Of a DNA stretch of 64,000 nt, positions 25,186-34,428 are shown piece after piece (the stretch's first letter is position 1; each line of letters opens with the position of its first letter). The DNA is from Bacteroidales bacterium UBA1374 (GTDB lineage: Bacteria > Bacteroidota > Bacteroidia > Bacteroidales > UBA932): contig DBRG01000019.1 of the NCBI GenBank assembly GCA_002305545.1, positions 1 to 64,000 of the forward strand, written 5' to 3'. The notes below the pieces were generated by a model that saw only the letters and a program-made list of their open reading frames with translations, was not told the DNA's origin and did not search any database. A program made the translations under genes and the position numbers.

Positions 25186-27177
25186 ATGAACGGAAACTAT
25201 CCCAACAAGAACAAACCAAATAAATCACCACAATTACAGGTAAAAAGGCGCATCAATCCTTTTCTGTGGGTTTATGTCATATTGATCGGCCTGATTATCT
25301 ATTTCATGTTTTCCAACCGGTCCGGAGATCCTGTGAAAACAGAATGGATTACGGTAAAAGAACAGATGGGACCCAAGGGTGAAATTGAAAAAATCATATA
25401 CATAAGCAATCTGCAACGGGCAGAGTTGTATATAAAACCAGATGCTCTTGAACAATATAAGGCAAAATTCGGAGACAAAGTGCCAAAGTTTGCCCCACAG
25501 TTTTATTTTATTGTAACAGACAACTTTGATGCGGAAGCGCAATTTGAGTTATTGCGCAATTCATTGCCGGAGGAACAGCGTTTTAAAATTGAGATAGAAC
25601 AACGCTCCAGTTACTGGGGCAGGATTATAGAATGGCTCCTGTTTCCTGTATTGCTCATCCTGATGTGGGTTTTTATGTTCAGACGTATGTCAAGGGGGCC
25701 GGAGGGTGGAGCCGGCGGGGGCGGTATTTTCAATGTAGGGCGCTCGCAGGCGAAACTTTTTGAAAAAGATAAAACCGTTGCTAATGTGACTTTCAAAGAC
25801 GTGGCCGGATTGGAAGAAGCCAAGGTGGAAGTTATGGAGATAGTGGATTTTCTCAAGAATCCGGGAAAATATACGGACCTGGGAGGCAAGATACCAAAAG
25901 GAGCTTTGCTGGTGGGACCTCCGGGAACAGGAAAAACACTGTTGGCAAAGGCAGTGGCCGGAGAGGCGAACGTTCCTTTCTTTTCCATCTCGGGTTCGGA
26001 TTTTGTGGAAATGTTCGTGGGCGTTGGGGCTTCAAGGGTCAGGGATCTTTTCAGGCAAGCCAAAGAGAAGGCTCCCTGTATCGTGTTTATTGATGAAATC
26101 GACGCCGTAGGAAGGGCAAGAAGCAAGAATACCGGCTTTACTTCTAACGATGAAAGAGAAAACACATTGAACCAACTCCTTACAGAAATGGACGGTTTTG
26201 GATCCAACAGCGGTGTGATTATCCTGGCTGCAACCAACCGCGCAGATGTTCTTGACAAGGCCCTGATGCGCGCAGGACGATTTGACCGTCAGATACATGT
26301 AGATCTGCCGGAGTTAAAGGAACGTCTCGAGATATTCAAGGTCCATTCACGTGGTTTAAAACTGGAAGAAGGATTCGACCTGGCCTTCCTGTCCAAGCAG
26401 ACACCCGGTTTTTCCGGTGCAGATATTGCCAATGTCTGCAACGAAGCAGCCTTGATTGCTGCCCGGAAAAATAAGAACGCCATACAAAAACAGGATTTTC
26501 TTGATGCCATAGACCGCATTGTGGGAGGGCTGGAAAGGAAGAGCAAGATCATCAGTCCTCAGGAAAAACGCACCATAGCTTTCCATGAAAGCGGGCATGC
26601 GACTGTATCCTGGATGCTCAGGCACGCCAATCCGCTACTTAAAGTGACCATAATTCCCCGTGGCCGAGCGCTGGGGGCCGCCTGGTATCTGCCCGAGGAA
26701 CGGCAAATAACCACTGTAGAACAAATGATGGATGAAATGGCATCTGCCCTGGGAGGCCGTGCCGCAGAGGAACTGATGATCGGTCAGATTTCCACGGGAG
26801 CAATGAACGACCTGGAAAAAGTAACCCGCCAGGCTTATGCCATGGTGGCATATTTTGGGATGAGTGATAAGATAGGGAATGTCTCTTTTTATGATTCTAC
26901 AGAGAACGCCGGTTTCAACCTTGGGAAACCGTATAGCGAAACCACAGCCCAGCTCATAGACAGGGAAGTCAGGCGAATCATAGACCAGGCATATGACACG
27001 GCCCGTAATGTACTGAAAGAGTATAAGGAAGGATTTCTTAAGCTGGCCAACCAGCTTTTGGAAAAAGAAGTGATTTTTTCCGATGATCTGGAAGCAATAT
27101 TCGGGAAACGACAATCGGCAGAAACACTGCACATAGAAGTAACTAATCCGGAAGAAACAATTGAGCACGCTGGTTAA
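25186..27177 (+). CDS. ftsH: ATP-dependent zinc metalloprotease FtsH
   Basis: The 663-residue membrane AAA+ protease degrades misfolded and regulatory membrane proteins. Two transmembrane segments flank a periplasmic domain (about 24-42 and 145-165). The AAA module has Walker A GPPGTGKT (about 245-252), Walker B VFIDEID and the second region of homology. The zinc motif HESGH is near 467. The ATG at 25186 was chosen because the longer frame starts inside rsfS and adds 12 atypical residues. Its tail overlaps cdsA by 17 bases. Confidence 0.96.
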   Translation: MNGNYPNKNKPNKSPQLQVKRRINPFLWVYVILIGLIIYFMFSNRSGDPVKTEWITVKEQMGPKGEIEKIIYISNLQRAELYIKPDALEQYKAKFGDKVPKFAPQFYFIVTDNFDAEAQFELLRNSLPEEQRFKIEIEQRSSYWGRIIEWLLFPVLLILMWVFMFRRMSRGPEGGAGGGGIFNVGRSQAKLFEKDKTVANVTFKDVAGLEEAKVEVMEIVDFLKNPGKYTDLGGKIPKGALLVGPPGTGKTLLAKAVAGEANVPFFSISGSDFVEMFVGVGASRVRDLFRQAKEKAPCIVFIDEIDAVGRARSKNTGFTSNDERENTLNQLLTEMDGFGSNSGVIILAATNRADVLDKALMRAGRFDRQIHVDLPELKERLEIFKVHSRGLKLEEGFDLAFLSKQTPGFSGADIANVCNEAALIAARKNKNAIQKQDFLDAIDRIVGGLERKSKIISPQEKRTIAFHESGHATVSWMLRHANPLLKVTIIPRGRALGAAWYLPEERQITTVEQMMDEMASALGGRAAEELMIGQISTGAMNDLEKVTRQAYAMVAYFGMSDKIGNVSFYDSTENAGFNLGKPYSETTAQLIDREVRRIIDQAYDTARNVLKEYKEGFLKLANQLLEKEVIFSDDLEAIFGKRQSAETLHIEVTNPEETIEHAG

Positions 27178-28000
27178 AAGGACCTTAAGCGGCCTGGTTT
27201 TCCTGGTCCTGATGATCGCAGGACTGTTGCTGCACCCCTTTGGATATGCTGCCCTTATGACAGCCTGTGTGGGCATCATGGTCATCGAGTTTTACAGAAT
27301 GTCCCTGGGGTCCTGGAACAGGACCGGACAGGTTTTCGGCTTTCTCTCCTCTGTCCTGCTTTTGCTTACTACTTACGTTATGGCCCGTTACGGGGCATGG
27401 ACGGCTAGATACTTTCTTTTGACACTGCCGCTTCCTGTTACCGCAGCGTGGATTTCTGTTTTGTTCAACAAATCGGAAGATTCATTCCGTTTCGCGGCCT
27501 TCCTCTTCCTGCCCCTGGTGTATATCGCCGTTCCCTTTTCCATGTTCAACTTTCTGGTATTCAATTCTTTGGGAATGTTCCAAGGAATGTACCTCCTGGT
27601 TCTGTTCATCCTGCTTTGGGTATCTGACGTTGGCGGGTATATTATTGGAATGAGTTTTGGACAAAAAAACGGCCATAAAATGTGTCCCTCGATTTCTCCT
27701 AAAAAATCTTGGGAAGGATTTGCCGGGAGCCTTGTTTTTTCCATATCGGCCGCGCTTGTTTTGTTCAAACTCGAAATGCTGCCCTTTCACTGGTTTCATT
27801 GCGTTGTTTTAGCCCTGATCATTAGCGTTTTTGGTGTTATAGGAGATCTAACCGAGTCGGCTATGAAAAGGCATTTCGGGATTAAAGATACAGGAAAAAT
27901 TATGCCGGGTCACGGAGGGTTGCTGGACCGTTTTGACGGAGCCCTGATAGCGATGCCTGTCGCTATAGTTTATGTGTTGTTTATCTTATTAAGAGGTTGA
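27161..28000 (+). CDS. cdsA: Phosphatidate cytidylyltransferase
   Basis: Makes CDP-diacylglycerol from phosphatidate and CTP in the inner membrane. A 279-residue polytopic protein with about seven or eight hydrophobic segments and the family signature near the C-terminus (GDLTESAMKR...KDTGKIMPGHGGLLDRFD). It seems to start at TTG inside ftsH (SLVKRTLSG-like N-terminus as in relatives); no ATG lies nearby. Psd follows after six bases, so consecutive phospholipid steps are adjacent. Confidence 0.93.
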   Translation: MSTLVKRTLSGLVFLVLMIAGLLLHPFGYAALMTACVGIMVIEFYRMSLGSWNRTGQVFGFLSSVLLLLTTYVMARYGAWTARYFLLTLPLPVTAAWISVLFNKSEDSFRFAAFLFLPLVYIAVPFSMFNFLVFNSLGMFQGMYLLVLFILLWVSDVGGYIIGMSFGQKNGHKMCPSISPKKSWEGFAGSLVFSISAALVLFKLEMLPFHWFHCVVLALIISVFGVIGDLTESAMKRHFGIKDTGKIMPGHGGLLDRFDGALIAMPVAIVYVLFILLRG

Positions 28001-28006
28001 TATCTG

Positions 28007-28663
28007 ATGCGAATCCATAAAGAAGGCAGAAGCACTATCATTATAGTATTGATGGCCATAGTTGTTTTTCTTGCTGTAATCATTTCCTTTTCGCTCTACA
28101 ATATATGGATACTCTCGCTGTTTATCCTGCTATCGATGTTGGTCCTGGCGCAGACGCTGATGTTTTTCCGCATACCAAACCGTGATATCCAGTTCCGGGA
28201 TGACGGCATTGTTGCCCCGGCCGATGGCAGGATTGTCATGATCCAGGAGGTAGAGGTGAATGAGTATCTCCAGGAAAAAAGGTTGCAGGTGTCCATTTTC
28301 ATGAACCTTTTTAACGTGCACGTGAACTGGTATCCGTGTGGAGGAGATATCATATATTATAAGTACCATCCCGGGGACAAAATGGTAGCCTGGCATCCCA
28401 AATCTTCGGACAAAAACGAACATACAACGCTGTTTCTCAATCAGGGAAAACATCACATAGGAGTCCGGCAGATAGCCGGGCTGATAGCCAGGCGTGTCGT
28501 CTGCAAAGCAAGAACAGGTAAACAGGTGTTGCAGGGCAGCGAAATGGGGATCATCAAATTTGGCTCACGGGTAGACGTCCTATTGCCATTGGATGCCGAG
28601 GTTATGGTCAGAAAGGGACAAAGGGTATGGGGATGCGAAACGTTGCTTGCTGTTCTCAGGTAA
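28007..28663 (+). CDS. psd: Phosphatidylserine decarboxylase (short, PSD-A type)
   Basis: Converts phosphatidylserine to phosphatidylethanolamine. The 218-residue proenzyme has two N-terminal membrane segments (about 10-50), the VAPADGRI motif (about 68-75) and NLFNVHVNWYP (about 100-110). The self-cleavage site is Gly-Ser in KFGSRVD (about 185), which yields the pyruvoyl group. It overlaps the 3' end of rpe on the other strand by eight bases. Confidence 0.94.
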   Translation: MRIHKEGRSTIIIVLMAIVVFLAVIISFSLYNIWILSLFILLSMLVLAQTLMFFRIPNRDIQFRDDGIVAPADGRIVMIQEVEVNEYLQEKRLQVSIFMNLFNVHVNWYPCGGDIIYYKYHPGDKMVAWHPKSSDKNEHTTLFLNQGKHHIGVRQIAGLIARRVVCKARTGKQVLQGSEMGIIKFGSRVDVLLPLDAEVMVRKGQRVWGCETLLAVLR

Positions 28664-29297
28664 TAGCATTGATTGCAGCTAACGGATCTTTTGAATTGAA
28701 CACATAATTGCCGGCAACCAGGATATCGGCCCCAATCTGGTATAGCAACCGTGCATTTGTATCGTTAATTCCCCCGTCCACCTGAATAACAAAACATAAC
28801 CCTTTTTCTTGCCTGATCCTGTGAAGCCGGCTAATTTTTTCAAGGGACTCCTCAATGAAAACCTGACCTCCAAAACCCGGGTTGACAGACATGACCAGCA
28901 CCAGGTCTGCATAGTGAACTGCCTGTTCCAAAACAGAAACCGGTGTGGCCGGATTCAGTGCTACACCTGCTTTCATGCCCAAACGTCGGATTTCCTGGAG
29001 GTCCCTGTTCAGGTGGGGGCACGTTTCATAGTGCACAGTCAACCATTCAACTCCAAGGTTCCTGTAACGCTGATAATAGCGGGAAGGTTCAACTGTCATC
29101 AGGTGGGCATCCATTGGCTTTTTTGCATAACGTGCGATAGCCTGGATAATAGGAAAACCATAGGATATGTTAGGGACAAAAACACCGTCCATCACATCCA
29201 GGTGGAAACTCCACGCACTACTGCTGTTGATCATATGGCAGGACTTGGCCAGGTGACCAAAATCAGATGCCAGCATGGAAACCGCGACTTTTCCCAT
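28656..29297 (-). CDS. rpe: Ribulose-phosphate 3-epimerase
   Basis: Interconverts ribulose-5-phosphate and xylulose-5-phosphate in the pentose phosphate pathway. A 213-residue TIM barrel with HLDVMDGVFVPN (about 32-43, metal ligands His and Asp), DAHLM (about 63), SVNPGFGGQVF (about 137-147) and VDGGIN (about 172). The N-terminus reads SMLASDF where most relatives have SILSADF. It follows pepD by one base on the minus strand. Confidence 0.95.
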   Translation of the reverse strand: MGKVAVSMLASDFGHLAKSCHMINSSSAWSFHLDVMDGVFVPNISYGFPIIQAIARYAKKPMDAHLMTVEPSRYYQRYRNLGVEWLTVHYETCPHLNRDLQEIRRLGMKAGVALNPATPVSVLEQAVHYADLVLVMSVNPGFGGQVFIEESLEKISRLHRIRQEKGLCFVIQVDGGINDTNARLLYQIGADILVAGNYVFNSKDPLAAINAIT

Positions 29298-29298
29298 A

Positions 29299-30747
29299 TC
29301 AGACCATTTTAAGGATTTGGAGCAGTAAATCCCAGAACTTTCGTGTACTATCTATGTCAAGCCTTTCTGCAGGAGAATGGACCCCTTTTAATGTCGGACC
29401 GAAGGAAATCATATCCAGGTATGGAAAGGCATCCAGAAAAATTCCACATTCCAGCCCGGCATGGATCGCTTTGACTTTCACTTGCGTGTTGAACAATGTT
29501 TTATACGCCTGCACGCACACCCGCAGGATGGGGGAATCGGGATTGGGTGCCCAGCCGGGGTATTCTCCCTGGTGCGTCACTTGCGCACCGGCAAGCAGGA
29601 AGAAGCTTTCGATCCTGGAGGCTGCATTTCTGCGTGCCGAGTTTATTGCACTCCGCTGACTGCTTCCAATACGGATCACATGGCTTTCAGGTTCAATTTT
29701 TACAGAAGCCAGGTTGGTTGATGTTTCCACCAGTCCAGGTATTTCTTTACTCATGGCCAACACTCCGTGAGGACAGGAATACAATGCAGATATGAGCCTG
29801 TGAGCTGTTTTTTTATCAATTACCGTTTTCGGGAGCGGGCAGGGTACAATCTTGCTTTTGAGTTCCGGATCGGTATGTTTGTATTCTTTTTCCCATTCCC
29901 GGGACAGATCCAGGAATAATTTCCTGAATGCGGCTTCATTTTTTTTTCTTACCAAACATACGGCATCGGCCTCCCTGGCAATTGCATTCCGTTTATTACC
30001 TCCCGACAGGGAGCTGATGTCAATATTCAGATCTTGCTGCGCTTTCCATAGAAAACGCGCCATAACCTGAACTGCATTGCACAGGTCCTTGTGGATCTCG
30101 TCGCCGCTGTGACCACCGGTTCCCCCGGTAATGCTCACATCAAAGGCAGTAAAGCCACGTAAAGGAACGATCCTGGTACGGTATGTAAAATGGGCCGTTG
30201 TATCTATACCCCCGGCGCAGCCAATAAAGACTTCTCCCTCATCTTCCGAGTCCAGGTTCAGGAGGATGGTTCCCTTAATAAAACCGGGTGACACAGCGCG
30301 TGCCCCATCAAGGCCGGTTTCTTCTGAAACAGTGAAAAGACATTCCAGCGGTCCGTGCTCCAGGGAATCATCATCCAGTACAGCAAGGGAGGCAGCGATC
30401 CCAATACCGTCATCAGCCCCGAGGGTGGTGCCCCTGGCCTTGAGCCAGCCATCCTCAATGTAACACTGTATGGCATCTTTGGAAAAATCAAAAACGGTAT
30501 CGGCGTTTTTTTCGCAAACCATATCGGTATGGCTTTGCAAAATCACGCAGGGGCTGTTTTCTTTACCGGCCGAGGCAGCCTTCCGGATAACAACGTTGCC
30601 TGCCTTATCTGTCTGGCATTCCAGTTTACGTTCTTTGGCAAATTGTTCCAGATAGCGGGTCATACCCGATTCGTTGCCGCTTTCGCGGGGAATCCTGCAT
30701 ATCTCAAAAAAAAAGTTATAAAGGGAGGAAGGTTCCGGGGTGTTCAT
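29299..30747 (-). CDS. pepD: Aminoacyl-histidine dipeptidase (Xaa-His dipeptidase)
   Basis: The 482-residue M20C metallopeptidase hydrolyses dipeptides such as carnosine. Metal and catalytic motifs seen: QSHTDMV (about 71-77), GADDGIGIA (about 109-117), SEETGLDGA (about 140) and NLDSEDEGEVFIGCAGG (about 163-179). Full length. It lies between dnaA (11-base gap) and rpe in a minus-strand run. Confidence 0.94.
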   Translation of the reverse strand: MNTPEPSSLYNFFFEICRIPRESGNESGMTRYLEQFAKERKLECQTDKAGNVVIRKAASAGKENSPCVILQSHTDMVCEKNADTVFDFSKDAIQCYIEDGWLKARGTTLGADDGIGIAASLAVLDDDSLEHGPLECLFTVSEETGLDGARAVSPGFIKGTILLNLDSEDEGEVFIGCAGGIDTTAHFTYRTRIVPLRGFTAFDVSITGGTGGHSGDEIHKDLCNAVQVMARFLWKAQQDLNIDISSLSGGNKRNAIAREADAVCLVRKKNEAAFRKLFLDLSREWEKEYKHTDPELKSKIVPCPLPKTVIDKKTAHRLISALYSCPHGVLAMSKEIPGLVETSTNLASVKIEPESHVIRIGSSQRSAINSARRNAASRIESFFLLAGAQVTHQGEYPGWAPNPDSPILRVCVQAYKTLFNTQVKVKAIHAGLECGIFLDAFPYLDMISFGPTLKGVHSPAERLDIDSTRKFWDLLLQILKMV

Positions 30748-30758
30748 TATGATGCTGT

Positions 30759-32174
30759 TTAACCGTTCTTGAGACGTTTCTCAATATCGGTCACGTATTG
30801 GCGGAACATACGGTCTGTATCCATCAGGTTGCACACAGTATTGCATGAGTGCAGTACGGTAGCGTGGTCCTTTCCGCCAATCATGGATCCAATGGAAGAC
30901 AGTGAATTCTTCGTCATATTCCGGCTCAGGTACATAGCTATTTGCCGCGCCTGGCATATTTCCCGTTTTCTTGTCTTTGACAGGAGAACATCCTGGGTTA
31001 TGCCAAAATAACTGCATACCGTCTTCTGAATATCCTGCACAGAGACTTCCCTGGGTGTGGTATTGACCAGGCTGTCAATGATGCCCTGGGCAAGCTTGAG
31101 GGTTACGGGTTGCTTGTTGAAGGTTGACTGGGCAAGCAATGACCAGAATGTGCCTTCAATTTCACGAATATTTGTTGTTAACTGACTGGCAATAAACTCA
31201 AGAACTTCCCTGGGAACTTCCACGCCCTCGTTGTAACATTTCTTTTCCAGGATGGCCAGTCGTGTAGCATAGTCGGGACTTTGCAATTCGGCCGAAAGTC
31301 CCCATTTGAATCTTGACAACAACCTGTCGTCCAAATCTTTAAGATCTACCGGTGCTTTATCGCTTGTCAGGATCAGTTGCTTTCCGGATTGGTGCAAATG
31401 GTTGAAAATGTTGAAATATGCATTCTGCGTCCCCGGTTTTCCGGCGAAATCCTGTACATCATCAATGATCAGCACATCAATCATTTGATAAAAGTGCATG
31501 AAATCGGTGAGCTTGTTCTTAACATTGGCTGCATCCATGAACTGGATCTGGAACAGGTTAGCCGAGACGTACAAGACGATCTTTTCGGGCATCAGTTTCT
31601 TTATTTCAATCCCGATGGCTTGTCCCAGGTGGGTCTTTCCCAGGCCGGAACCTCCGTAAACAAACAAAGGATTGAAAGGCCCTCCCGGTTTTTCGGCAAT
31701 ACTAAGGCCGGCAGTACGTGCCAGACGATTGCAAGGTCCTTCCACGAAATTATCAAACGAATAAGCAGCATTCAGCTGAGGATCAATCTTTAATTGACGT
31801 ATACCGGGGATAACGTAAGGACTGGCTACTTCATCCCGGTTTATCCTTGAAAAGGGTATGGTTTTGTTCTGGAATTGTGCCTGACCCTGCTGCGGAAGGG
31901 GCATCCCCTTGCTATGAGAGTCCACCTTGACACAGTATTCAAGTTTTGCCGTGCTCCCCAGTTCTTTTCTGATAGAATGACCCAGCAGGTCAATGAAGTG
32001 TTCTTCTATATACTCCCTGAAAAAATGAGAGGGGACCTCTATGGTCAGGACATTGCTCTTAAGTTTCAATGGTACTATAGGTTCAAACCAAGTGCTGAAA
32101 CTAGAAGGTTGAATATTATCCTTAATGATATTCAGACAATTATTCCATACAATTTTGTGAGGGGACGGAACCAT
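30759..32174 (-). CDS. dnaA: Chromosomal replication initiator protein DnaA
   Basis: 471 residues. Domain I (about 1-85), a short linker, AAA+ domain III with Walker A GGSGLGKT (about 170-177) and Walker B VLIIDDVQ, and domain IV with the DnaA-box helix-turn-helix signature IGGKDHATVLHS (about 432-443). It opens and loads the replication origin. The 211-base AT-rich gap upstream holds a candidate promoter but no recognisable DnaA-box cluster, so oriC may be elsewhere. Confidence 0.97.
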   Translation of the reverse strand: MVPSPHKIVWNNCLNIIKDNIQPSSFSTWFEPIVPLKLKSNVLTIEVPSHFFREYIEEHFIDLLGHSIRKELGSTAKLEYCVKVDSHSKGMPLPQQGQAQFQNKTIPFSRINRDEVASPYVIPGIRQLKIDPQLNAAYSFDNFVEGPCNRLARTAGLSIAEKPGGPFNPLFVYGGSGLGKTHLGQAIGIEIKKLMPEKIVLYVSANLFQIQFMDAANVKNKLTDFMHFYQMIDVLIIDDVQDFAGKPGTQNAYFNIFNHLHQSGKQLILTSDKAPVDLKDLDDRLLSRFKWGLSAELQSPDYATRLAILEKKCYNEGVEVPREVLEFIASQLTTNIREIEGTFWSLLAQSTFNKQPVTLKLAQGIIDSLVNTTPREVSVQDIQKTVCSYFGITQDVLLSKTRKREICQARQIAMYLSRNMTKNSLSSIGSMIGGKDHATVLHSCNTVCNLMDTDRMFRQYVTDIEKRLKNG

Positions 32175-32371
32175 ATTTTGATCAGGGGGTTTTGGTATAC
32201 AAAAATGGTTGAAAAAAATGGTAAAAAAAAATGAAAAACACTTGGATTTTAAAAAAAAACAATAATGTTCTAAGAATCAACAAGAAAAAATCACAATCAT
32301 TTAAGAGTCAGATTATCAAGTGTCTAGACAAAGTCAGTTTTCACTTTCTATTGACACATCACGATTTCGGA

Positions 32372-32379
32372 CAAAAGTA
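32372..32379 (-). promoter_or_regulatory. Candidate dnaA promoter -7 element (TACTTTTG) with long leader
   Basis: Minus-strand TAnnTTTG match just below the MCE gene, 197 bases upstream of the dnaA ATG. The interval 32175-32385 is AT-rich, with A/T runs but no clear DnaA boxes, hairpin or small gene. Confidence 0.4.
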
Positions 32380-32385
32380 AAATGT

Positions 32386-33306
32386 TTAGAATACTGTTAT
32401 TCTAAGGTATTTTTTAGGATTTTCACTAATCAGACGTATCAGTGAATCTGCCCTGGAGATAACCTCGGTTACAGAATTATACAATCCGGGATCGGAGCCC
32501 AGCAGAGACAACGTGCCCTCCGGATCGCTCAGGTTGTCGAGCAACAGACGAAGGCCTTCCACAGTACCTGCAAGATCGGCATCCTTTAATCCCGCAGATA
32601 TACCCTCAAAGTTATCCAGTGTGGCTCCAAGATCACCCATCGCCCTGTTCAGGCCAGTGGCCAGTGTGTCAACACCCAGGAATATCCTGTCTATGCCGGC
32701 TGCATTCTGAACCAGGGTTTCTGCCAGGGTGTTGATATGCCCCAGTGATGAGTTCAGGCGGGCAAGGCTTTGCCTGATATTATCCCTGTTCCCGCTATCC
32801 AGTATATCGTTCAGCTGCAGGACGGTTTGGTTCAGATTGGCTGTCAGAAGCGATATGTCGTCTTTGAGTGATACGATCTCTGTTGTTAGCATGCTTATAA
32901 GATCACGTTCAACAGATACTCCCAATGTATCGCCCGGCTTCTGCCAGCCTGGGGAATCACCCAGGAGAAGCTGTACTGCTTTACCTCCCAAAATATCTGC
33001 ACTGTAGATCTGGGCTACGGTCCCCTTGGGTAAACGGAAATCCTTTTTCAACCTGATTGTCACAACCATATGCTGTTGTTCCTGGTCAAAGTCAATCCTG
33101 TCTATCGTTCCGGCCGCCAATCCCAGGACAGAAACAGGACTGGTAGGGGCCAGACCGTCGACATCAGGATATATGGCATAGTACGTGCTGGTCCCACGGA
33201 ACAGGTCGTTGCCTTTAAGAAACTGTATGACAAAATACAAGGCTACAATAACTATCAGGGAAAAAAATCCGATCTTCAACTCACGGGAGAACTTGCTGGC
33301 TTTCAT
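32386..33306 (-). CDS. MlaD/MCE-domain lipid-transport protein
   Basis: 306 residues: one N-terminal membrane anchor (about 12-30), one MCE domain (about 37-115, with VDGLAPTSPVSVLGLAAGTI) and a long C-terminal helical region of heptad-like repeats (about 135-290). It is expected to form a periplasmic ring or tube carrying lipids between membranes. It lies seven bases behind the amidase gene on the same strand; the matching ABC permease and ATPase are not in the window. Confidence 0.87.
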   Translation of the reverse strand: MKASKFSRELKIGFFSLIVIVALYFVIQFLKGNDLFRGTSTYYAIYPDVDGLAPTSPVSVLGLAAGTIDRIDFDQEQQHMVVTIRLKKDFRLPKGTVAQIYSADILGGKAVQLLLGDSPGWQKPGDTLGVSVERDLISMLTTEIVSLKDDISLLTANLNQTVLQLNDILDSGNRDNIRQSLARLNSSLGHINTLAETLVQNAAGIDRIFLGVDTLATGLNRAMGDLGATLDNFEGISAGLKDADLAGTVEGLRLLLDNLSDPEGTLSLLGSDPGLYNSVTEVISRADSLIRLISENPKKYLRITVF

Positions 33307-33312
33307 TATGAT

Positions 33313-34413
33313 TTAGTTAACAGGGACCAATTGACCGTCTTTCACGGCAATGACAAAGGCATCCGGAAAATGACCGGATCGCAGTCTGTTGCAATGCTCC
33401 TGGGCTTCCTCAAGGCTGTTGAAATCACCCAGAGTATATTTATACTTGTAAATTTGCCCCGGGCACAGGATATATTGTATTTGAGGATAGGAGCTGAAGA
33501 CACGTTCTGAGGCAGGGAGCTTTTCCATAGAGGCCATAACCTGGACCCGGTAACGTTTTTCAGCCCCTGCTTCCCCAATGTTATTATTCAAGTTGTTTTT
33601 CCCGTTTTCGGCGTAGGCCTCCATATATTTTTCAAATCCGAAAAAAAGCTGCAAGGCAAGGTTCCTGCGTCCTTCTTCTGAGTTAAAGACCTTCCTGTCT
33701 GTGCTGCTGTTTATGAAACCCAGCTCCACCAGTACAGCTGGCATGGAACAGTAGGCCAGAACCACAAAACCCCCCTCTTTCATGCCCCTGTCTTTTTCAA
33801 CCCCCCTCAAGGGACCCTGCCTGAGGGATTGCTGAATGCATGTGCCCAGGATCCTGGATTGCCTCATGATGGCATCTTTCTGAAAGTTGAAGACAATCAT
33901 CGATTGAGGGTTGTTGGGATCAAATCCCTCATACTTGGTTTTATAATCCTCTTCAAACCTGATCACTTCATTTTCTTTCAACACCACATCATAGCTGTCA
34001 TCGTTTCTTCGACTCCTGTCCCCGCCAAACACCCAGGTTTCCGGACCCAGTGCCACCGATGTATTTCTCCTGGTAGAATTCACATGGATCGAGATGAAAA
34101 GATCCGCATGCTGTTCCGTTGCCAAAGTCCCCCTTTTATCCAGGTCTACGGCAACATCCTTATTACGGGTGTAAATGACCTCAATGTCGGGATAATTCTT
34201 ATTAATGGCCTGACCCAGGTGTTTTGCAACCGACAGGTTGATGTCTTTTTCCCGGAGTTTCCTGTCCGGGCTCAAAGCCCCCGGATCATGACCTCCGTGA
34301 CCAGGATCTATCACTACTTTACGGATAACAGGCCCTGAAACGCTCTGAGCCATGATGGCATACGAATTGCAAACAGTGAAAACGGCAACCAGCACAGGAA
34401 TCAGTTTTTTCAT
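33313..34413 (-). CDS. N-acetylmuramoyl-L-alanine amidase with SPOR-like C-terminus
   Basis: A 366-residue exported Amidase_3: signal peptide (about 1-23), then the zinc amidase domain with DPGHGGHDPGA (about 36-46), the glutamate of EKD, SIHVNS (about 105) and LVELGFINS (about 225). It cleaves the bond between MurNAc and the stem peptide during cell separation. The last about 80 residues (YRVQVMAS ... ALEEAQ-like SLEEAQ) resemble a SPOR domain that targets septal glycan. The ATG at 34413 gives a proper signal peptide; the longer frame does not. Confidence 0.9.
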   Translation of the reverse strand: MKKLIPVLVAVFTVCNSYAIMAQSVSGPVIRKVVIDPGHGGHDPGALSPDRKLREKDINLSVAKHLGQAINKNYPDIEVIYTRNKDVAVDLDKRGTLATEQHADLFISIHVNSTRRNTSVALGPETWVFGGDRSRRNDDSYDVVLKENEVIRFEEDYKTKYEGFDPNNPQSMIVFNFQKDAIMRQSRILGTCIQQSLRQGPLRGVEKDRGMKEGGFVVLAYCSMPAVLVELGFINSSTDRKVFNSEEGRRNLALQLFFGFEKYMEAYAENGKNNLNNNIGEAGAEKRYRVQVMASMEKLPASERVFSSYPQIQYILCPGQIYKYKYTLGDFNSLEEAQEHCNRLRSGHFPDAFVIAVKDGQLVPVN

Positions 34414-34414
34414 A

Positions 34415-34422
34415 TATATTTG
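34415..34422 (+). promoter_or_regulatory. Bacteroidota -7 promoter element for lptD (TATATTTG)
   Basis: Exact match followed by CA, ending six bases before the lptD ATG at 34429, so the mRNA is predicted to be leaderless or nearly so. It sits between the two divergent start codons. Confidence 0.5.
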
Positions 34423-34428
34423 CAACTT

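Noticed and set aside
32175..32385. oriC next to dnaA
   Set aside because: AT-rich, but no DnaA-box cluster could be seen by eye; in this phylum dnaA and the origin are not always adjacent.
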